A stretch of 64,000 bases of DNA from Pseudomonas frederiksbergensis (GCF_035751725.1 NZ_CP142104.1:1178001-1242000), one strand, 5' to 3'; positions 48,849 to 57,461 are shown, numbered from the stretch's first letter. The notes: a model not told the origin generated them from the sequence alone. Made by a program: numbers and translations.

Positions 48849-49060
48849 ATGTGGCGTTGAATTGCAGCGTTGGGCTGGGGTTTTTAGAGGTCAGTGGTAT
48901 GCATGAGGGGCGGGTTTTGAGATTTGATATTTATTTTTGGTGGTGAGCGGTGATGGGGCGTTTTGTGTATATCCGTTACCGCAGCAATGGTTATGTACCC
49001 AATTCAATCCAAAAAAAGCCTATCTGGAATTTCGTCTGAAACATCCATGGTCAAGTGGAC
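48849..49060. other. AT-richer spacer at the left edge of the accessory island
   Basis: No gene can be supported. Base composition drops towards AT. A 79-codon plus-strand frame starting at 48937 crosses the repeat at 49061 and has no ribosome site; I take it as chance. A promoter for the genes at 49235 onward must lie here but was not recognised. Confidence 0.5.
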
Positions 49061-49137
49061 GGTCTGTCAGACGCACCGAAGTTTCCGACATGTTTTTAAG
49101 GTTGTGCCTCGGAAGCGAGGGCTCTAGCTTTCGAGGC
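49061..49137 (+). repeat. structured leader element, copy 1 (left 68-bp direct repeat)
   Basis: Bases 49061-49128 match 50374-50441 at 66 of 68 positions. GTCTGTCAGAC near the start is a short dyad. GCCTCGGAAGC (49106-49116) pairs with GCTTTCGAGGC (49127-49137), 11 bp with one G-T pair, over the loop GAGGGCTCTA. The stem uses bases beyond the repeat yet still folds, which points to RNA function. It lies 98 bases before the nucleotidyltransferase-like gene. Confidence 0.7.
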
Positions 49138-49234
49138 CCAAATCTCCTAGCGCAGGGATCGCTTACCAGTCTTTAGGACGACCAAGCGGCAGATCCAAGT
49201 TTCAAGGAGCAACATCAGCCTCTGAGGTTCAAAC

Positions 49235-49873
49235 ATGAAACTGCCGGATATGATCACTCCCCGACTTAATACAGGTACCGCCCTAGGACAGGCTTTGATT
49301 TCAATGTTCAAGTCTGTCGAAGCGGAGCTGACGTTTGAGAACGCAGCGCCTGGGGTGCTCAAAATCATCATTTTTGGTGGGTGCGCAGTGCACCTTTATA
49401 CGAACCATCGTGTCTCCATGGACGTTGACGCCGAAATTTATGAGGCAAACCTTCCAGAAAATTTTCATCTTCGAACCTTGCTTGCGGAAGTGCCTGAGCA
49501 ATTCGTCGACGAAAAATCCGGCCGGTTGATGGAGCTCAACTACGACCTTCAATACAACACTAGCTTCGGTCCGATTCACGAAGACTATTGGGCTCGAAGC
49601 CTCCCTCTTGAAGAGTTCTCGGTAGAATCTCCTTTGCACGTTCACATTGCTGCCCCTGTCGATATTGCGATTTCAAAACTGGGCAGAGCAACGGATCAAG
49701 ATATTGGCGATATCATGGCGCTCCTGAGGGCCGGCTTCATATTGACCGCTGAGCTGAGTCGACTGGCATCGCAGGCGATTGATGTATATGTTGGCAACAA
49801 AGAGTCTCCAACCTCTGTTCTTACCTCTATTTTGCAAAATTATTTGGAGAATACAGATGGCGAAGCCTGCTAA
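49235..49873 (+). CDS. nucleotidyltransferase-like protein (DUF6036/AbiEii-like), first gene of a two-gene module
   Basis: The 212-residue protein shows a nucleotidyltransferase-fold core: IIIFGGCAVHLYTNHR followed by VSMDVDAEIYE, the G-G ... D-x-D arrangement of the AbiEii/DUF6036 superfamily, and the helical segment PVDIAISKLGRATDQDIGDI seen in these proteins. Members act as toxins or antitoxins that transfer nucleotides to tRNA or protein partners. GC content is well below the neighbouring core genes. It overlaps the next gene by 17 bases, as toxin-antitoxin pairs often do. The ATG at 49235 is chosen on ORF extent; ribosome site is weak. Family call is fair, function inferred. Confidence 0.72.
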   Translation: MKLPDMITPRLNTGTALGQALISMFKSVEAELTFENAAPGVLKIIIFGGCAVHLYTNHRVSMDVDAEIYEANLPENFHLRTLLAEVPEQFVDEKSGRLMELNYDLQYNTSFGPIHEDYWARSLPLEEFSVESPLHVHIAAPVDIAISKLGRATDQDIGDIMALLRAGFILTAELSRLASQAIDVYVGNKESPTSVLTSILQNYLENTDGEAC

Positions 49874-50309
49874 CGGCCAAGTCCTCTCAGCCGCTCTGGA
49901 CAAATTGGTCAAAAGCCCGTTGGATCACGCAGATGATGTTGCGCTCGTGAGCACAGCCAAAGCTGTTTGGTACTCCAATTTGGACTTGATAAGCGTAACC
50001 CAGGCTTTCTTGAGTCAACACACTGATGAGCTCGAGTTGCGTCGCGCAGGATATTTGCTCGAACGACTCACTCGATTTTCCTGTGTCACGGACAGCCGTG
50101 CGTTGGAGGTCTTCAAAGCCCTTGAGCTATTTTTACGCTCGACACCCAAGCAAGCCATAACCTCACAAACCGCTGTTGCGCTTCGCAAACGCCGTGATGA
50201 ACTCGCTCTCTCTTGGGGGCTGAATGAAGGTCTTGGCTTGAAGGTGCAAACCCTCTTGCCTTTTCAGACTCGGCATTATGAGGCTGAGCAGCGCGCAGCT
50301 TTTGGGTGA
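49857..50309 (+). CDS. unrecognised helical protein paired with the nucleotidyltransferase-like gene
   Basis: I do not recognise a family. The 150-residue protein is predicted mostly helical, without signal peptide, membrane segment or zinc cysteines. It contains RRAGYLLERLTRFSCVTDSR and a C-terminal EGLGLKVQTLLPFQTRHYEA. There is no R-x4-6-H motif, so it is not an evident HEPN partner of a MNT-type pair. The ATG at 49857 has GGAG 8 bases upstream inside the preceding gene, and the overlap makes translational coupling likely. It ends just before a perfect terminator. It may be the antitoxin or effector partner. Confidence 0.7.
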   Translation: MAKPANGQVLSAALDKLVKSPLDHADDVALVSTAKAVWYSNLDLISVTQAFLSQHTDELELRRAGYLLERLTRFSCVTDSRALEVFKALELFLRSTPKQAITSQTAVALRKRRDELALSWGLNEGLGLKVQTLLPFQTRHYEAEQRAAFG

Positions 50310-50327
50310 ATACGAATGTCATCAACG

Positions 50328-50351
50328 AAAACCGGCCTAGGCCGGTTTTTT
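50328..50351 (+). terminator. terminator of the two-gene module
   Basis: AAAACCGGCC-TA-GGCCGGTTTT is a perfect palindrome running into T6, 18 bases after the stop. It isolates the module from the second leader copy. Confidence 0.9.
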
Positions 50352-50373
50352 GTTATGTGAATCATCATCCCTT

Positions 50374-50552
50374 GGTCTGTCAGACGCACCGAAGTTTCCG
50401 ACATGTTTTTAAGGTTGTGCCTCGGAAGGCAGGGCTCTAGCCTTTGGGTGTCGCTGCCAATTCAGCGACCGGGTTTGACCGTCCGAAAAAAATCAGGGGG
50501 CAATAGGCCCGGACGCTTTGTCCTGGGCTCCATTAAATCAAAGGAGCTTCAA
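50374..50552 (+). repeat. structured leader element, copy 2 (right 68-bp direct repeat and its continuation)
   Basis: Bases 50374-50441 repeat 49061-49128. Here GAAGGC (50425-50430) pairs with GCCTTT (50440-50445) over AGGGCTCTA, the same loop as in copy 1, though the stem bases differ (AAGGC/GCCTT against AAGC/GCTT). Further hairpins follow: TCGCTG/CAGCGA (50451-50468) and GCCCGGAC/GTCC-T-GGGC (50507-50528). The leader ends at the ribosome site AAGGAG of the DUF6124 gene. A cis-acting RNA is inferred. Confidence 0.65.
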
Positions 50553-50909
50553 TTGAAAAATAATTCTGACATGCCCAAACCCGCCTCAGCCTTCCCCTAC
50601 GGCGACTACGCCCCCGACAAGCTCAAAGAAGCCGCCGACCGCGCGATGGACCATTACCTCAAGCCCGACGACGGCGAACCAGAACCCAAACCCTCGGTGC
50701 AGTTGTTCACCGTATCGGACAACGTCGACACCGAAGCCCTGCTAGCCAACCTCAGCGAAACCCTGGCCTCGGCCAATGCGGTGCTGAGCGACCTGCTGTT
50801 TGACTTGGACGGTTCGCGTCGCCATGTGGCGTTGGGTGTGGCGCAGATGATCGAGCTGGGGACGTTGTTGGCGAACAAGGCGTTGGACCGGGTTGAGTTG
50901 CGGACTTGA
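50553..50909 (+). CDS. DUF6124 family protein
   Basis: The 118-residue protein carries the pattern DKLKEAADRAMDHYLKPD, NVDTEALLANLSETLASANA and GVAQMIELGTLLANKALDRVE that I know from the Pseudomonas-specific DUF6124 family, which has no assigned role. The TTG at 50553 has AAGGAG at a 6-base distance; an ATG at 50571 lacks a site. The frame happens to be open back through the leader to 50403, but the leader differs from copy 1 in ways that change its codons and keep its stem, so I do not extend the gene. It is alone after the structured leader. Confidence 0.8.
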   Translation: MKNNSDMPKPASAFPYGDYAPDKLKEAADRAMDHYLKPDDGEPEPKPSVQLFTVSDNVDTEALLANLSETLASANAVLSDLLFDLDGSRRHVALGVAQMIELGTLLANKALDRVELRT

Positions 50910-50945
50910 CGCCATAGTTGCCGGCCTCATCGTCGGACCGTCCCA

Positions 50946-50966
50946 GCGGGAGCAAGCTCCCTCGCC
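50946..50966. repeat. partial REP sequence, family B
   Basis: GCGGGAGCAAGCTCCCTCGCC keeps the centre and right arm of the TGTGGCGAGGG repeat, with a decayed left arm. It lies between two convergent genes. Confidence 0.6.
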
Positions 50967-50994
50967 AAGAGCTGCTCACCAAAGCAAGTGGAGG

Positions 50995-51501
50995 TTACGG
51001 CCGAATCTCGATCATCGTCCCATCCGGCACCAGGTTCCACACCTCGCGCATGTCCACATTGCGCATGGCAATGCAGCCGTCGGTCCAGTCCAGCGTATGG
51101 AACAACTGCTCAGGATTGTCTTCCGAATCCGGGGTGCCGTGGATCATGATCATGCCCCCCGGCTCCACGCCTTCACGGCGGGCGCGGGCGGCGTCGCTGA
51201 TGTTGGGGTAGGAGATGTGCATCGACAGGTAGAACTTGTCGCTGACCTTGCGCCAGTCGATCCAGTAAAAACCTTCGGGGGTGCGCTTGTCGCCTTCGAT
51301 CAGCTTGGGGCCTTTCTTGGCGCCTTTGCCCAGTGAGATGCGATAGGTCTTGAGCGGCTTGCCGTCGTTGATCAATTGCAATTGATGGGCGGACTTGAGC
51401 ACCAGCACTTTTTCGATGACCTTGCCATTGTAGGTTCCCACGGCGGCGGCCTGGGACACCGCGGTGAATGACAAGCAGAACAGGACAAGCAACCAGCGCA
51501 T
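50995..51501 (-). CDS. L,D-transpeptidase (YkuD domain) periplasmic protein
   Basis: The 168-residue protein has a signal peptide (MRWLLVLFCLSFTAVSQA) and a YkuD catalytic domain: HGTPDSEDNPEQLF then the nucleophile motif WTDGCIAMRNVDMREVW. Such enzymes make 3-3 peptidoglycan cross-links or attach outer-membrane proteins. It lacks a LysM or other wall-binding domain, so it is a minimal form. The ATG at 51501 is supported by the signal peptide. It stands alone. Confidence 0.9.
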   Translation of the reverse strand: MRWLLVLFCLSFTAVSQAAAVGTYNGKVIEKVLVLKSAHQLQLINDGKPLKTYRISLGKGAKKGPKLIEGDKRTPEGFYWIDWRKVSDKFYLSMHISYPNISDAARARREGVEPGGMIMIHGTPDSEDNPEQLFHTLDWTDGCIAMRNVDMREVWNLVPDGTMIEIRP

Positions 51502-51543
51502 TGAAACGATATCCCTAGAGGTGTCGCGGCTATATTGGATTTT

Positions 51544-52095
51544 CTAAGTATTGGCGGGCTGAGCCAGCGGCGGTATCGACTCGGATCGCACCGGGTAATC
51601 CTCGGCCCGCCGGTCAGCGTAGAAGTATTCTAGGGTACGGCCGACGGTGCGGAAAGCCAGCTCGTCCCAGGGGATGTCCGCCTCTTCGAACAACTGCACT
51701 TCCAGGCTTTCGGGCCCGGCGGCGAAGTCCAGGTCCATCAGTTCGGCGCGGAAGAATACATGCACCTGGCTGATGTGCGGTACGTCGATCAGCGTATAGA
51801 TGCTCAGGTTGCGCACTCGGGCGCAGGCTTCCTCGGCGGTTTCACGCACGGCGGCCTGCTCGACGGTCTCGCCGTTCTCCATGAAGCCTGCCGGCAATGT
51901 CCAGTAACCGCGCCGCGGCTCGATGGCGCGCCGGCACAACAGGACTTTACTGCCCCAGGTCGGCACGCAACCGGCGACAATGTTGGGGTTCTGGTAATGG
52001 ATGGTGTGGCAGGTGTCGCAAACAAAGCGCAGGCGCGAGTCGCCCTCGGGTATGCGCTGGGTTACCGGGTTACCGCACTGGCTGCAGAATTTCAT
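51544..52095 (-). CDS. Nudix hydrolase with N-terminal zinc ribbon
   Basis: The 183-residue protein begins MKFCSQCGNPV and has a second CDTCHTIHYQNP pair, a zinc ribbon like that of NudC, followed by the Nudix box GFMENGETVEQAAVRETAEEA. It probably cleaves a nucleoside diphosphate derivative; substrate unknown. The ATG at 52095 is chosen from the zinc ribbon; the frame upstream to 52560 runs over the divergent gene. It is divergent from the CoA pyrophosphatase-like Nudix gene. Confidence 0.9.
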   Translation of the reverse strand: MKFCSQCGNPVTQRIPEGDSRLRFVCDTCHTIHYQNPNIVAGCVPTWGSKVLLCRRAIEPRRGYWTLPAGFMENGETVEQAAVRETAEEACARVRNLSIYTLIDVPHISQVHVFFRAELMDLDFAAGPESLEVQLFEEADIPWDELAFRTVGRTLEYFYADRRAEDYPVRSESIPPLAQPANT

Positions 52096-52240
52096 GCTGG
52101 GATTCCTGAAGGCTGCGCCTATCTTGGCGTGCGTTGGCCGGTGCGGCAAGTTGTCGTTTCGCGACACGACGCGGTGCGGGGCTTGGGCCGCTTGAACGAT
52201 TGGTGCATGATGCAAGGTAGCGAATAAATCGAGAAGTCTC

Positions 52241-52840
52241 ATGCTGGACGAGCTACTGCATCGAGTAAGCAACCATACCCCGCGTGATCTGCAGGCTGAC
52301 CAACGTTTCCCGGAAGCTGCGGTGCTGGTGCCGATCACTCGCAGCGATGAACCGGAGCTGGTGCTGACCCTGCGCGCCAGCGGTCTCTCGACCCACGGCG
52401 GCGAGGTGGCTTTCCCCGGCGGGCGCCGAGACCCGGAGGACCCCGACCTGATCTTCACCGCCCTGCGCGAAGCCGAGGAAGAAATCGGCCTGCCGCCCGG
52501 CCTGGTCGAAGTGATCGGCCCCCTCAGCCCGTTGATCTCGCTGCATGGCATCAAGGTCACGCCGTATGTCGGCGTGATACCGGATTACGTCGAATACCAG
52601 CCCAACGACGCCGAGATCGCCGCGGTGTTCAGCGTGCCGCTGGAGTTTTTCCGCGAAGACCCGCGCGAGCACACGCACCGCATCGACTACCAGGGCCGCA
52701 GTTGGTACGTGCCCAGCTACCGCTTCGAGGGGTACAAGATCTGGGGCCTGACGGCGATCATGATCGTTGAGTTGGTGAATCTGCTGTACGACGCCGATAT
52801 CGACCTGCACACCCCGCCCAAGACTTTCATCAACACCTGA
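52241..52840 (+). CDS. CoA pyrophosphatase, Nudix family (NudL type)
   Basis: The 199-residue protein shows the UPF0035 pattern [20 protein letters not shown] before a Nudix box ([25 protein letters not shown]), the hallmark of CoA-cleaving Nudix enzymes that yield phosphopantetheine and 3',5'-ADP. The ATG at 52241 gives [18 protein letters not shown]. It heads a small operon with the gamma carbonic anhydrase-like gene (16 bases apart) and the DUF1289 gene. Confidence 0.9.
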   Translation: MLDELLHRVSNHTPRDLQADQRFPEAAVLVPITRSDEPELVLTLRASGLSTHGGEVAFPGGRRDPEDPDLIFTALREAEEEIGLPPGLVEVIGPLSPLISLHGIKVTPYVGVIPDYVEYQPNDAEIAAVFSVPLEFFREDPREHTHRIDYQGRSWYVPSYRFEGYKIWGLTAIMIVELVNLLYDADIDLHTPPKTFINT

Positions 52841-52856
52841 TGCCCGAGGACACCTC

Positions 52857-53381
52857 ATGAAATACCGCCTGGGCGATGCCCGTGTCGAAACCCATCCACA
52901 GAGCTGGGTCGCGCCCAACGCCACGCTGGTGGGCAAGGTCCGCCTCGAAGAGGGCGCCAACGTCTGGTTCAACGCCGTGTTGCGGGGTGACAACGAATTG
53001 ATCCTGATCGGCAAGGACAGCAACGTGCAGGACGGCACCGTGATGCACACCGACATGGGTTATCCGCTGACCATCGGCACCGGCGTGACCATTGGCCACA
53101 ACGCCATGCTCCACGGCTGCACCGTCGGAGACTACAGCCTGATCGGCATCAACGCAGTGATCCTCAACGGCGCGAAGATCGGCAAGAACTGCATCATCGG
53201 CGCCAATTCGCTGATCGGCGAAGGCAAGGAGATTCCCGACGGTTCGCTGGTAATGGGCTCCCCCGGCAAGGTGGTGCGGGAATTGACCGACGCCCAGAAG
53301 AACATGCTCGTAGCCAGTGCGGCGCACTATGTGCACAACGCGCAGCGCTATGCTCGCGACCTGGTCGAGCAGGAACAATGA
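52857..53381 (+). CDS. gamma carbonic anhydrase family protein
   Basis: The 174-residue protein is a left-handed beta-helix of hexapeptide repeats ([49 protein letters not shown]) with the zinc histidines in MHTD and GHNAMLHG. Relatives (YrdA, PaaY type) are metal-binding trimers; some hydrate CO2, others are thioesterases, so the activity is open. AGGACACCTC precedes the ATG. Its stop overlaps the next gene by 4 bases. Confidence 0.92.
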   Translation: MKYRLGDARVETHPQSWVAPNATLVGKVRLEEGANVWFNAVLRGDNELILIGKDSNVQDGTVMHTDMGYPLTIGTGVTIGHNAMLHGCTVGDYSLIGINAVILNGAKIGKNCIIGANSLIGEGKEIPDGSLVMGSPGKVVRELTDAQKNMLVASAAHYVHNAQRYARDLVEQEQ

Positions 53382-53587
53382 ACGCGCCCGAACGCCCGGT
53401 GCCATCGCCCTGCGTGAACATCTGCGCGCTCGACGATGACGACATCTGTACCGGCTGCCAACGCACCGTGGCGGAAATCACCCGGTGGAGCCGGATGGAC
53501 AATGCCGAGCGGCGCGGGGTTTTGGCGTTGTGCCATGAACGGGCCAAGGCCAGTGGGTTGGTGTGGATGTTGCCGGCGGGGCGATGA
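53378..53587 (+). CDS. DUF1289 small cysteine protein
   Basis: The 69-residue protein has the DUF1289 pattern [19 protein letters not shown] followed by [18 protein letters not shown]. The four cysteines probably bind a metal. Function unknown. It begins inside the stop of the carbonic anhydrase gene (ATGA) and closes the Nudix-carbonic anhydrase-DUF1289 operon. Confidence 0.9.
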   Translation: MNAPERPVPSPCVNICALDDDDICTGCQRTVAEITRWSRMDNAERRGVLALCHERAKASGLVWMLPAGR

Positions 53588-53621
53588 TTGTGAACACATC
53601 CCCCTGTGGCAAAAAATGATC

Positions 53622-53652
53622 TGTGGCGAGGGGATTTAATGCCCTCGCCACA
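53622..53652. repeat. REP sequence, family B
   Basis: TGTGGCGAGGG and CCCTCGCCACA pair (11 bp) round gatttaatg, between convergent genes. Confidence 0.85.
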
Positions 53653-53660
53653 AGGGCATC

Positions 53661-54305
53661 TCACAAGGCTTCAACCGATCGTCGTCCCAACCACCGATCC
53701 AACCCCACCACCCCCAGCGCAATCCCGACGAACCCCGCCAATATCCCCCCGGCATTGATGAACACCTGTGGATAACCCAGGCTCGCCACGTCAATGAACG
53801 GGTAGGGATAGGCCGCCAGCAAATCTCCCCGCAGCAGGATGTAAGCGAAGTACACCAGCGGATAAATCATCCAGAGTCCGATGTGGGCCAGGCGCAACGT
53901 GCCTTTGGGCACCCACAGCCCCCAGTAGATGATGAACAGCACCGGCATGACGTCGTGGAGTAATTCATCGGCAATAAATTGCCAGCCTTGCGGCTGCCAA
54001 AGGTGGCGCAGCAGCAGGTTATAGGCGAGGCCGACCAGGGCGATGCTCACCGCGATGCCGCTGCGTACCGCAGGAAGCAGGAACCAGCGCCGGACGGCTG
54101 ATTCGCGCTGTGTCAGTTCCCAGGTCAGCACTACGGCGGCCAAGGTATTGGTCAGCACCGTAAAAAAACTGAGGAAATTGACCAGGCCACCCAACAGGCT
54201 CGCGCCCAGTTCCCAGCGCCCGAGCAGAATCAAGTAAAGCTGGATACTCAATCCCGCCCAGCCGAGCAATGCCAGCATCCACACGAAACCGGTTCGAACG
54301 CCCAC
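53661..54305 (-). CDS. Pr6Pr family membrane protein
   Basis: The 214-residue protein has six hydrophobic segments (for example WMLALLGWAGLSIQLYLILL, ALVGLAYNLLL, MPVLFIIYWGLW, PLVYFAYILL, GILAGFVGIALGVVGL) and the family features FFTVLTNTLAAVVLTWEL and DELLHDVMPVLF. Pr6Pr proteins are widespread inner-membrane proteins without known function. The start is the GTG at 54305, 3 bases after the VF530 gene. The two are co-transcribed. Confidence 0.87.
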   Translation of the reverse strand: MGVRTGFVWMLALLGWAGLSIQLYLILLGRWELGASLLGGLVNFLSFFTVLTNTLAAVVLTWELTQRESAVRRWFLLPAVRSGIAVSIALVGLAYNLLLRHLWQPQGWQFIADELLHDVMPVLFIIYWGLWVPKGTLRLAHIGLWMIYPLVYFAYILLRGDLLAAYPYPFIDVASLGYPQVFINAGGILAGFVGIALGVVGLDRWLGRRSVEAL

Positions 54306-54308
54306 GGT

Positions 54309-54539
54309 TCAATCGGGCCGCTTGGTGCGCATCAGCTTGACGTACAGGCGTTCGACTTTTTCTCGCGCCCATGGCGTCTTGCGCAGGAAGGTCAGGCTCG
54401 ACTTGATGCTCGGGTCGCTCTTGAAGCAACGGATGTCGATGCGTTCGGCCAGGCCCGACCATTCGTAGTGCTGCACCAGAATGTTGAGGGTCTGCTCCAG
54501 CGTCACGCCGTGCAGCGGGTTATTGTTCGGTTCGGTCAT
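54309..54539 (-). CDS. VF530 family (DUF2132) DNA-binding-like protein
   Basis: The 76-residue protein matches VF530: [19 protein letters not shown], then [20 protein letters not shown] and [11 protein letters not shown]. The fold is helical and a DNA-binding role was proposed from structure. The ATG at 54539 is fixed by the conserved start; the longer frame upstream to 54665 is not conserved. It precedes the Pr6Pr gene. Confidence 0.9.
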   Translation of the reverse strand: MTEPNNNPLHGVTLEQTLNILVQHYEWSGLAERIDIRCFKSDPSIKSSLTFLRKTPWAREKVERLYVKLMRTKRPD

Positions 54540-54993
54540 GGCAGGCCTATGCATGGAGAGCTGTAAAGCCGCGCACCTTAGCCGAGGCGCCCTTCGGGGG
54601 GAAGTGCCGCTGTTATCACTGCCTTGTGGGTCTGCCACACTGTTACCGAATCCGAGATGATCCATGTCAACAAAAGCGCTTTCTCTATTTGTAACAGGAC
54701 ATTATCCTTGCGCCGCCCGCTGAAACGCTTCTTCTAGCGTGCCAGAGCGGTTGCATGTGGTGAATTGCTTTCCTGGCCCTATTGCACTGACTCTGCAGAG
54801 ACAGCGCTATCTCAGCGTGCGGTGTATTCAGCGTTGGGGTGGCGGGTCAACCGCTTTCGCGAGCAAGCCCGCTCCCACAGCGGACCGCGTCAATCGAATT
54901 TGCCTTTTTTCAACTGAACCATGCCCCCTCAGGATCGTCATCTAAAGTGACTACTTGCGCGGGACTCTTTGAAACGTCACGGAGATACACACT
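54540..54993. other. 454-base region between VF530 gene and gcd
   Basis: No gene seen. It contains a single family A REP (54855-54880) and must hold the divergent promoters. ACGGAG lies 10 bases before the gcd ATG. No PQQ- or glucose-responsive site could be recognised. Confidence 0.5.
54855..54880. repeat. single REP sequence, family A
   Basis: TTTCGCGAGCAAGCCCGCTCCCACAG fragment: CGCGAGCAAGC-CGCTCCCACA without an inverted partner nearby, about 115 bases upstream of gcd. Confidence 0.7.
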
Positions 54994-57408
54994 ATGAGCG
55001 CTGAGGGTGCTTTGAGTCGAAGCCGTCTGCTACCGAGCTTGCTCGGCATTCTGCTTCTATTGATGGGGCTGGCCTTGCTGGCCGGTGGGATCAAACTGAG
55101 TACGCTCGGCGGCTCGCTGTATTACTTGCTGGCCGGTATCGGCCTGGCGATCACTGGTGTACTGCTGGTCCTGGCGCGCCGTGCAGCGCTGGGCCTGTAC
55201 GCGCTGGTGCTCTTCGCCAGTACGGTCTGGGCATTATGGGAAGTGGGCCTGGATTGGTGGCAATTGGTGCCACGCCTGGCAATGCTGTTTGCCTTGGGCA
55301 TCGTCATGCTGCTGCCGTGGTTCCGCCGCCCGCTGCTGACCGGCGATGCTTCGCCCATGGGCACCCGAGCGCTGGGCGCCGCCGTCGTGATCGCCGGTAT
55401 CGCCGCGCTGGCCAGCCAATTCACCAATCCCGGTGAAATCAAGGGTCAACTGGACCGCGACAGCGTGCCGGGCATGACCAACACCGCACCGGCCATGCCG
55501 GACGGGGATTGGAACTCCTACGGCCGCAGCGCCCATGGCGACCGCTATTCGCCGCTGGCGCAAATCACCCCCGAGAACGTCAGCAAGCTGAAGCAAGCCT
55601 GGTCCTATCGCACTGGCGACCTGCCAGGGCCGAACGATCCGGGCGAAACCACCGCCGAAAACACTCCGTTGAAGGTCAACGGCATGCTCTACGTGTGCAC
55701 GCCTCACAGCCAAGTGATCGCCCTGGAGCCTGAAACCGGCAAGGAAATCTGGCGTTTCGATCCGAAGCTTTCCACGCAAAAAGCGGAAAACTTCAAGGGT
55801 TGGGCCCACATGACCTGCCGTGGCGTGACCTACCACGACGATGCTGTCTACGCGTCCGCCGAGCAGAGCCCGACCGGCACCGCCAGTACCACGCCGGCCA
55901 GCACCGTGTGCCCGCGGCGGATCTTCCTGCCGACCGCCGACACCCGCCTGATCGCCCTCAACGCCGACACCGGCAAGATGTGCGAAGACTTCGGCGACAA
56001 GGGCCAGGTCGACCTGACCGCCAACATCGGCGGTTTCACCGCGGGTGGTTACTACTCCACCTCGCCACCGGCAGTCACCCAGAACCTGGTGGTGATCGGC
56101 GGCCACGTCACCGATAACGTTTCCACCGACGAGCCAAGCGGCGTCATTCGCGCCTACGACGTACACACCGGCAAGCTGGTGTGGAACTGGGACAGCGGCA
56201 ACCCGGACGACACCACGCCGATTGCCGAGGGCAAGACCTACACCCGCAACTCCCCGAACATGTGGTCCATGTTCAGCGTCGATGAAAAACTCGGCATGCT
56301 CTACCTGCCGATGGGCAACCAGACGCCTGACCAGTTCGGTGGATTCCGCACACCGGAGTCGGAAAAATACGCCGCCGGCCTGACCGCCCTGGACATCGCC
56401 ACCGGCAAGGTGCGCTGGTACTTCCAGTTCACCCACCACGATCTCTGGGACATGGACGTCGGCGGTCAGCCGACCCTGATGGACCTGAAGACCGCCGATG
56501 GCGTGAAACCGGCCGTCCTGGCGTCGACCAAGCAGGGCAGCATCTACGTGCTGGACCGCAGCAATGGCCAGCCGATCGTGCCGATCAAGGAAATCCCGGT
56601 GCCGCAAGGCGCGGTGGAAGGCGACTTCACTTCGCCGACCCAACCGATGTCCGACCTGAACTTCGTGCCGCCGGTCCTCCAGGAACGCGACATGTGGGGC
56701 GTCACCCCGTTCGACCAGATGTTGTGCCGGATCGACTTCAAGTCGCTGCGCTATGAGGGCATGTTCACGCCGCCGTCGCTGCAAGGCTCGATCGTCTACC
56801 CAGGCAACTTCGGCGTGTTCGACTGGGGCGGCATTTCGGTCGATCCGGTGCGCCAGATCGCTTTCGTCAACCCGAGCTACATGGCGTTCAAGTCGAAACT
56901 GGTGCCAGCGGCGGAAGTGGCCGGTGGCCCGGGTCGCAAGAGCGAAACCGAAGGCGTGCAGCCGAACAAGGGCGCGCCGTATGGCGTGATCCTCGAAGCG
57001 CTGCTTTCGCCCATGGGCCTGCCTTGCCAGGCGCCTGCCTGGGGTTATGTCGCGGCGGTGGACCTGACCAATAACAAGACCCTGTGGAAGCACAAGAACG
57101 GCACCGTGCGTGACAGCTCGCCGGTCCCGATCCCGCTGAGCATGGGTGTCCCAAGCCTGGGTGGCACCTTCACCACCGCCAGTGGCCTGGCGTTCCTCAG
57201 CGGCACGCTTGACCAGTACTTGCGCGCCTACGACGTGAAGAATGGCAAGCAGTTGTGGGAAGGCCGCCTGCCTGCCGGCGCCCAGACCACGCCGATGACC
57301 TATACCGGCAAGGACGGCAAGCAATACGTGCTGGTCGTGGCCGGTGGCCACGGTTCCCTGGGCACCAAGCAGGGCGACTATGTGATTGCCTACAAACTGC
57401 CGGATTAA
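54994..57408 (+). CDS. gcd: membrane-bound PQQ-dependent glucose dehydrogenase
   Basis: Gcd oxidises glucose to gluconolactone in the periplasm with PQQ and passes electrons to ubiquinone; in Pseudomonas this feeds the gluconate/2-ketogluconate pathways and acidifies soil phosphate. The 804-residue protein has five membrane segments in residues 15-145 and an eight-bladed propeller with WNSYGRSAHGDRYSPL, FTHHDLWDMDVGGQPTL and the final SLGTKQGDYVIAYKLPD. The ATG at 54994 gives MSAEGALSRSRLLPSLLG. It stands alone and ends at a strong terminator. Confidence 0.96.
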   Translation: MSAEGALSRSRLLPSLLGILLLLMGLALLAGGIKLSTLGGSLYYLLAGIGLAITGVLLVLARRAALGLYALVLFASTVWALWEVGLDWWQLVPRLAMLFALGIVMLLPWFRRPLLTGDASPMGTRALGAAVVIAGIAALASQFTNPGEIKGQLDRDSVPGMTNTAPAMPDGDWNSYGRSAHGDRYSPLAQITPENVSKLKQAWSYRTGDLPGPNDPGETTAENTPLKVNGMLYVCTPHSQVIALEPETGKEIWRFDPKLSTQKAENFKGWAHMTCRGVTYHDDAVYASAEQSPTGTASTTPASTVCPRRIFLPTADTRLIALNADTGKMCEDFGDKGQVDLTANIGGFTAGGYYSTSPPAVTQNLVVIGGHVTDNVSTDEPSGVIRAYDVHTGKLVWNWDSGNPDDTTPIAEGKTYTRNSPNMWSMFSVDEKLGMLYLPMGNQTPDQFGGFRTPESEKYAAGLTALDIATGKVRWYFQFTHHDLWDMDVGGQPTLMDLKTADGVKPAVLASTKQGSIYVLDRSNGQPIVPIKEIPVPQGAVEGDFTSPTQPMSDLNFVPPVLQERDMWGVTPFDQMLCRIDFKSLRYEGMFTPPSLQGSIVYPGNFGVFDWGGISVDPVRQIAFVNPSYMAFKSKLVPAAEVAGGPGRKSETEGVQPNKGAPYGVILEALLSPMGLPCQAPAWGYVAAVDLTNNKTLWKHKNGTVRDSSPVPIPLSMGVPSLGGTFTTASGLAFLSGTLDQYLRAYDVKNGKQLWEGRLPAGAQTTPMTYTGKDGKQYVLVVAGGHGSLGTKQGDYVIAYKLPD

Positions 57409-57426
57409 ACCCGAGCTGCGCTCATG

Positions 57427-57461
57427 AAAAAGGCGACACCCTTGCGGGTGTCGCCTTTTTT
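57427..57461. terminator. terminator after gcd
   Basis: AAAAGGCGACACCC pairs with GGGTGTCGCCTTTT over TTGC and continues in Ts. Its symmetry lets it also stop the convergent purT transcript. Confidence 0.92.

Noticed and set aside
48937..49176. 79-codon plus-strand frame across the first leader copy
   Set aside because: No ribosome site; the parallel frame in copy 2 differs at the residues that change while the RNA stem is kept.
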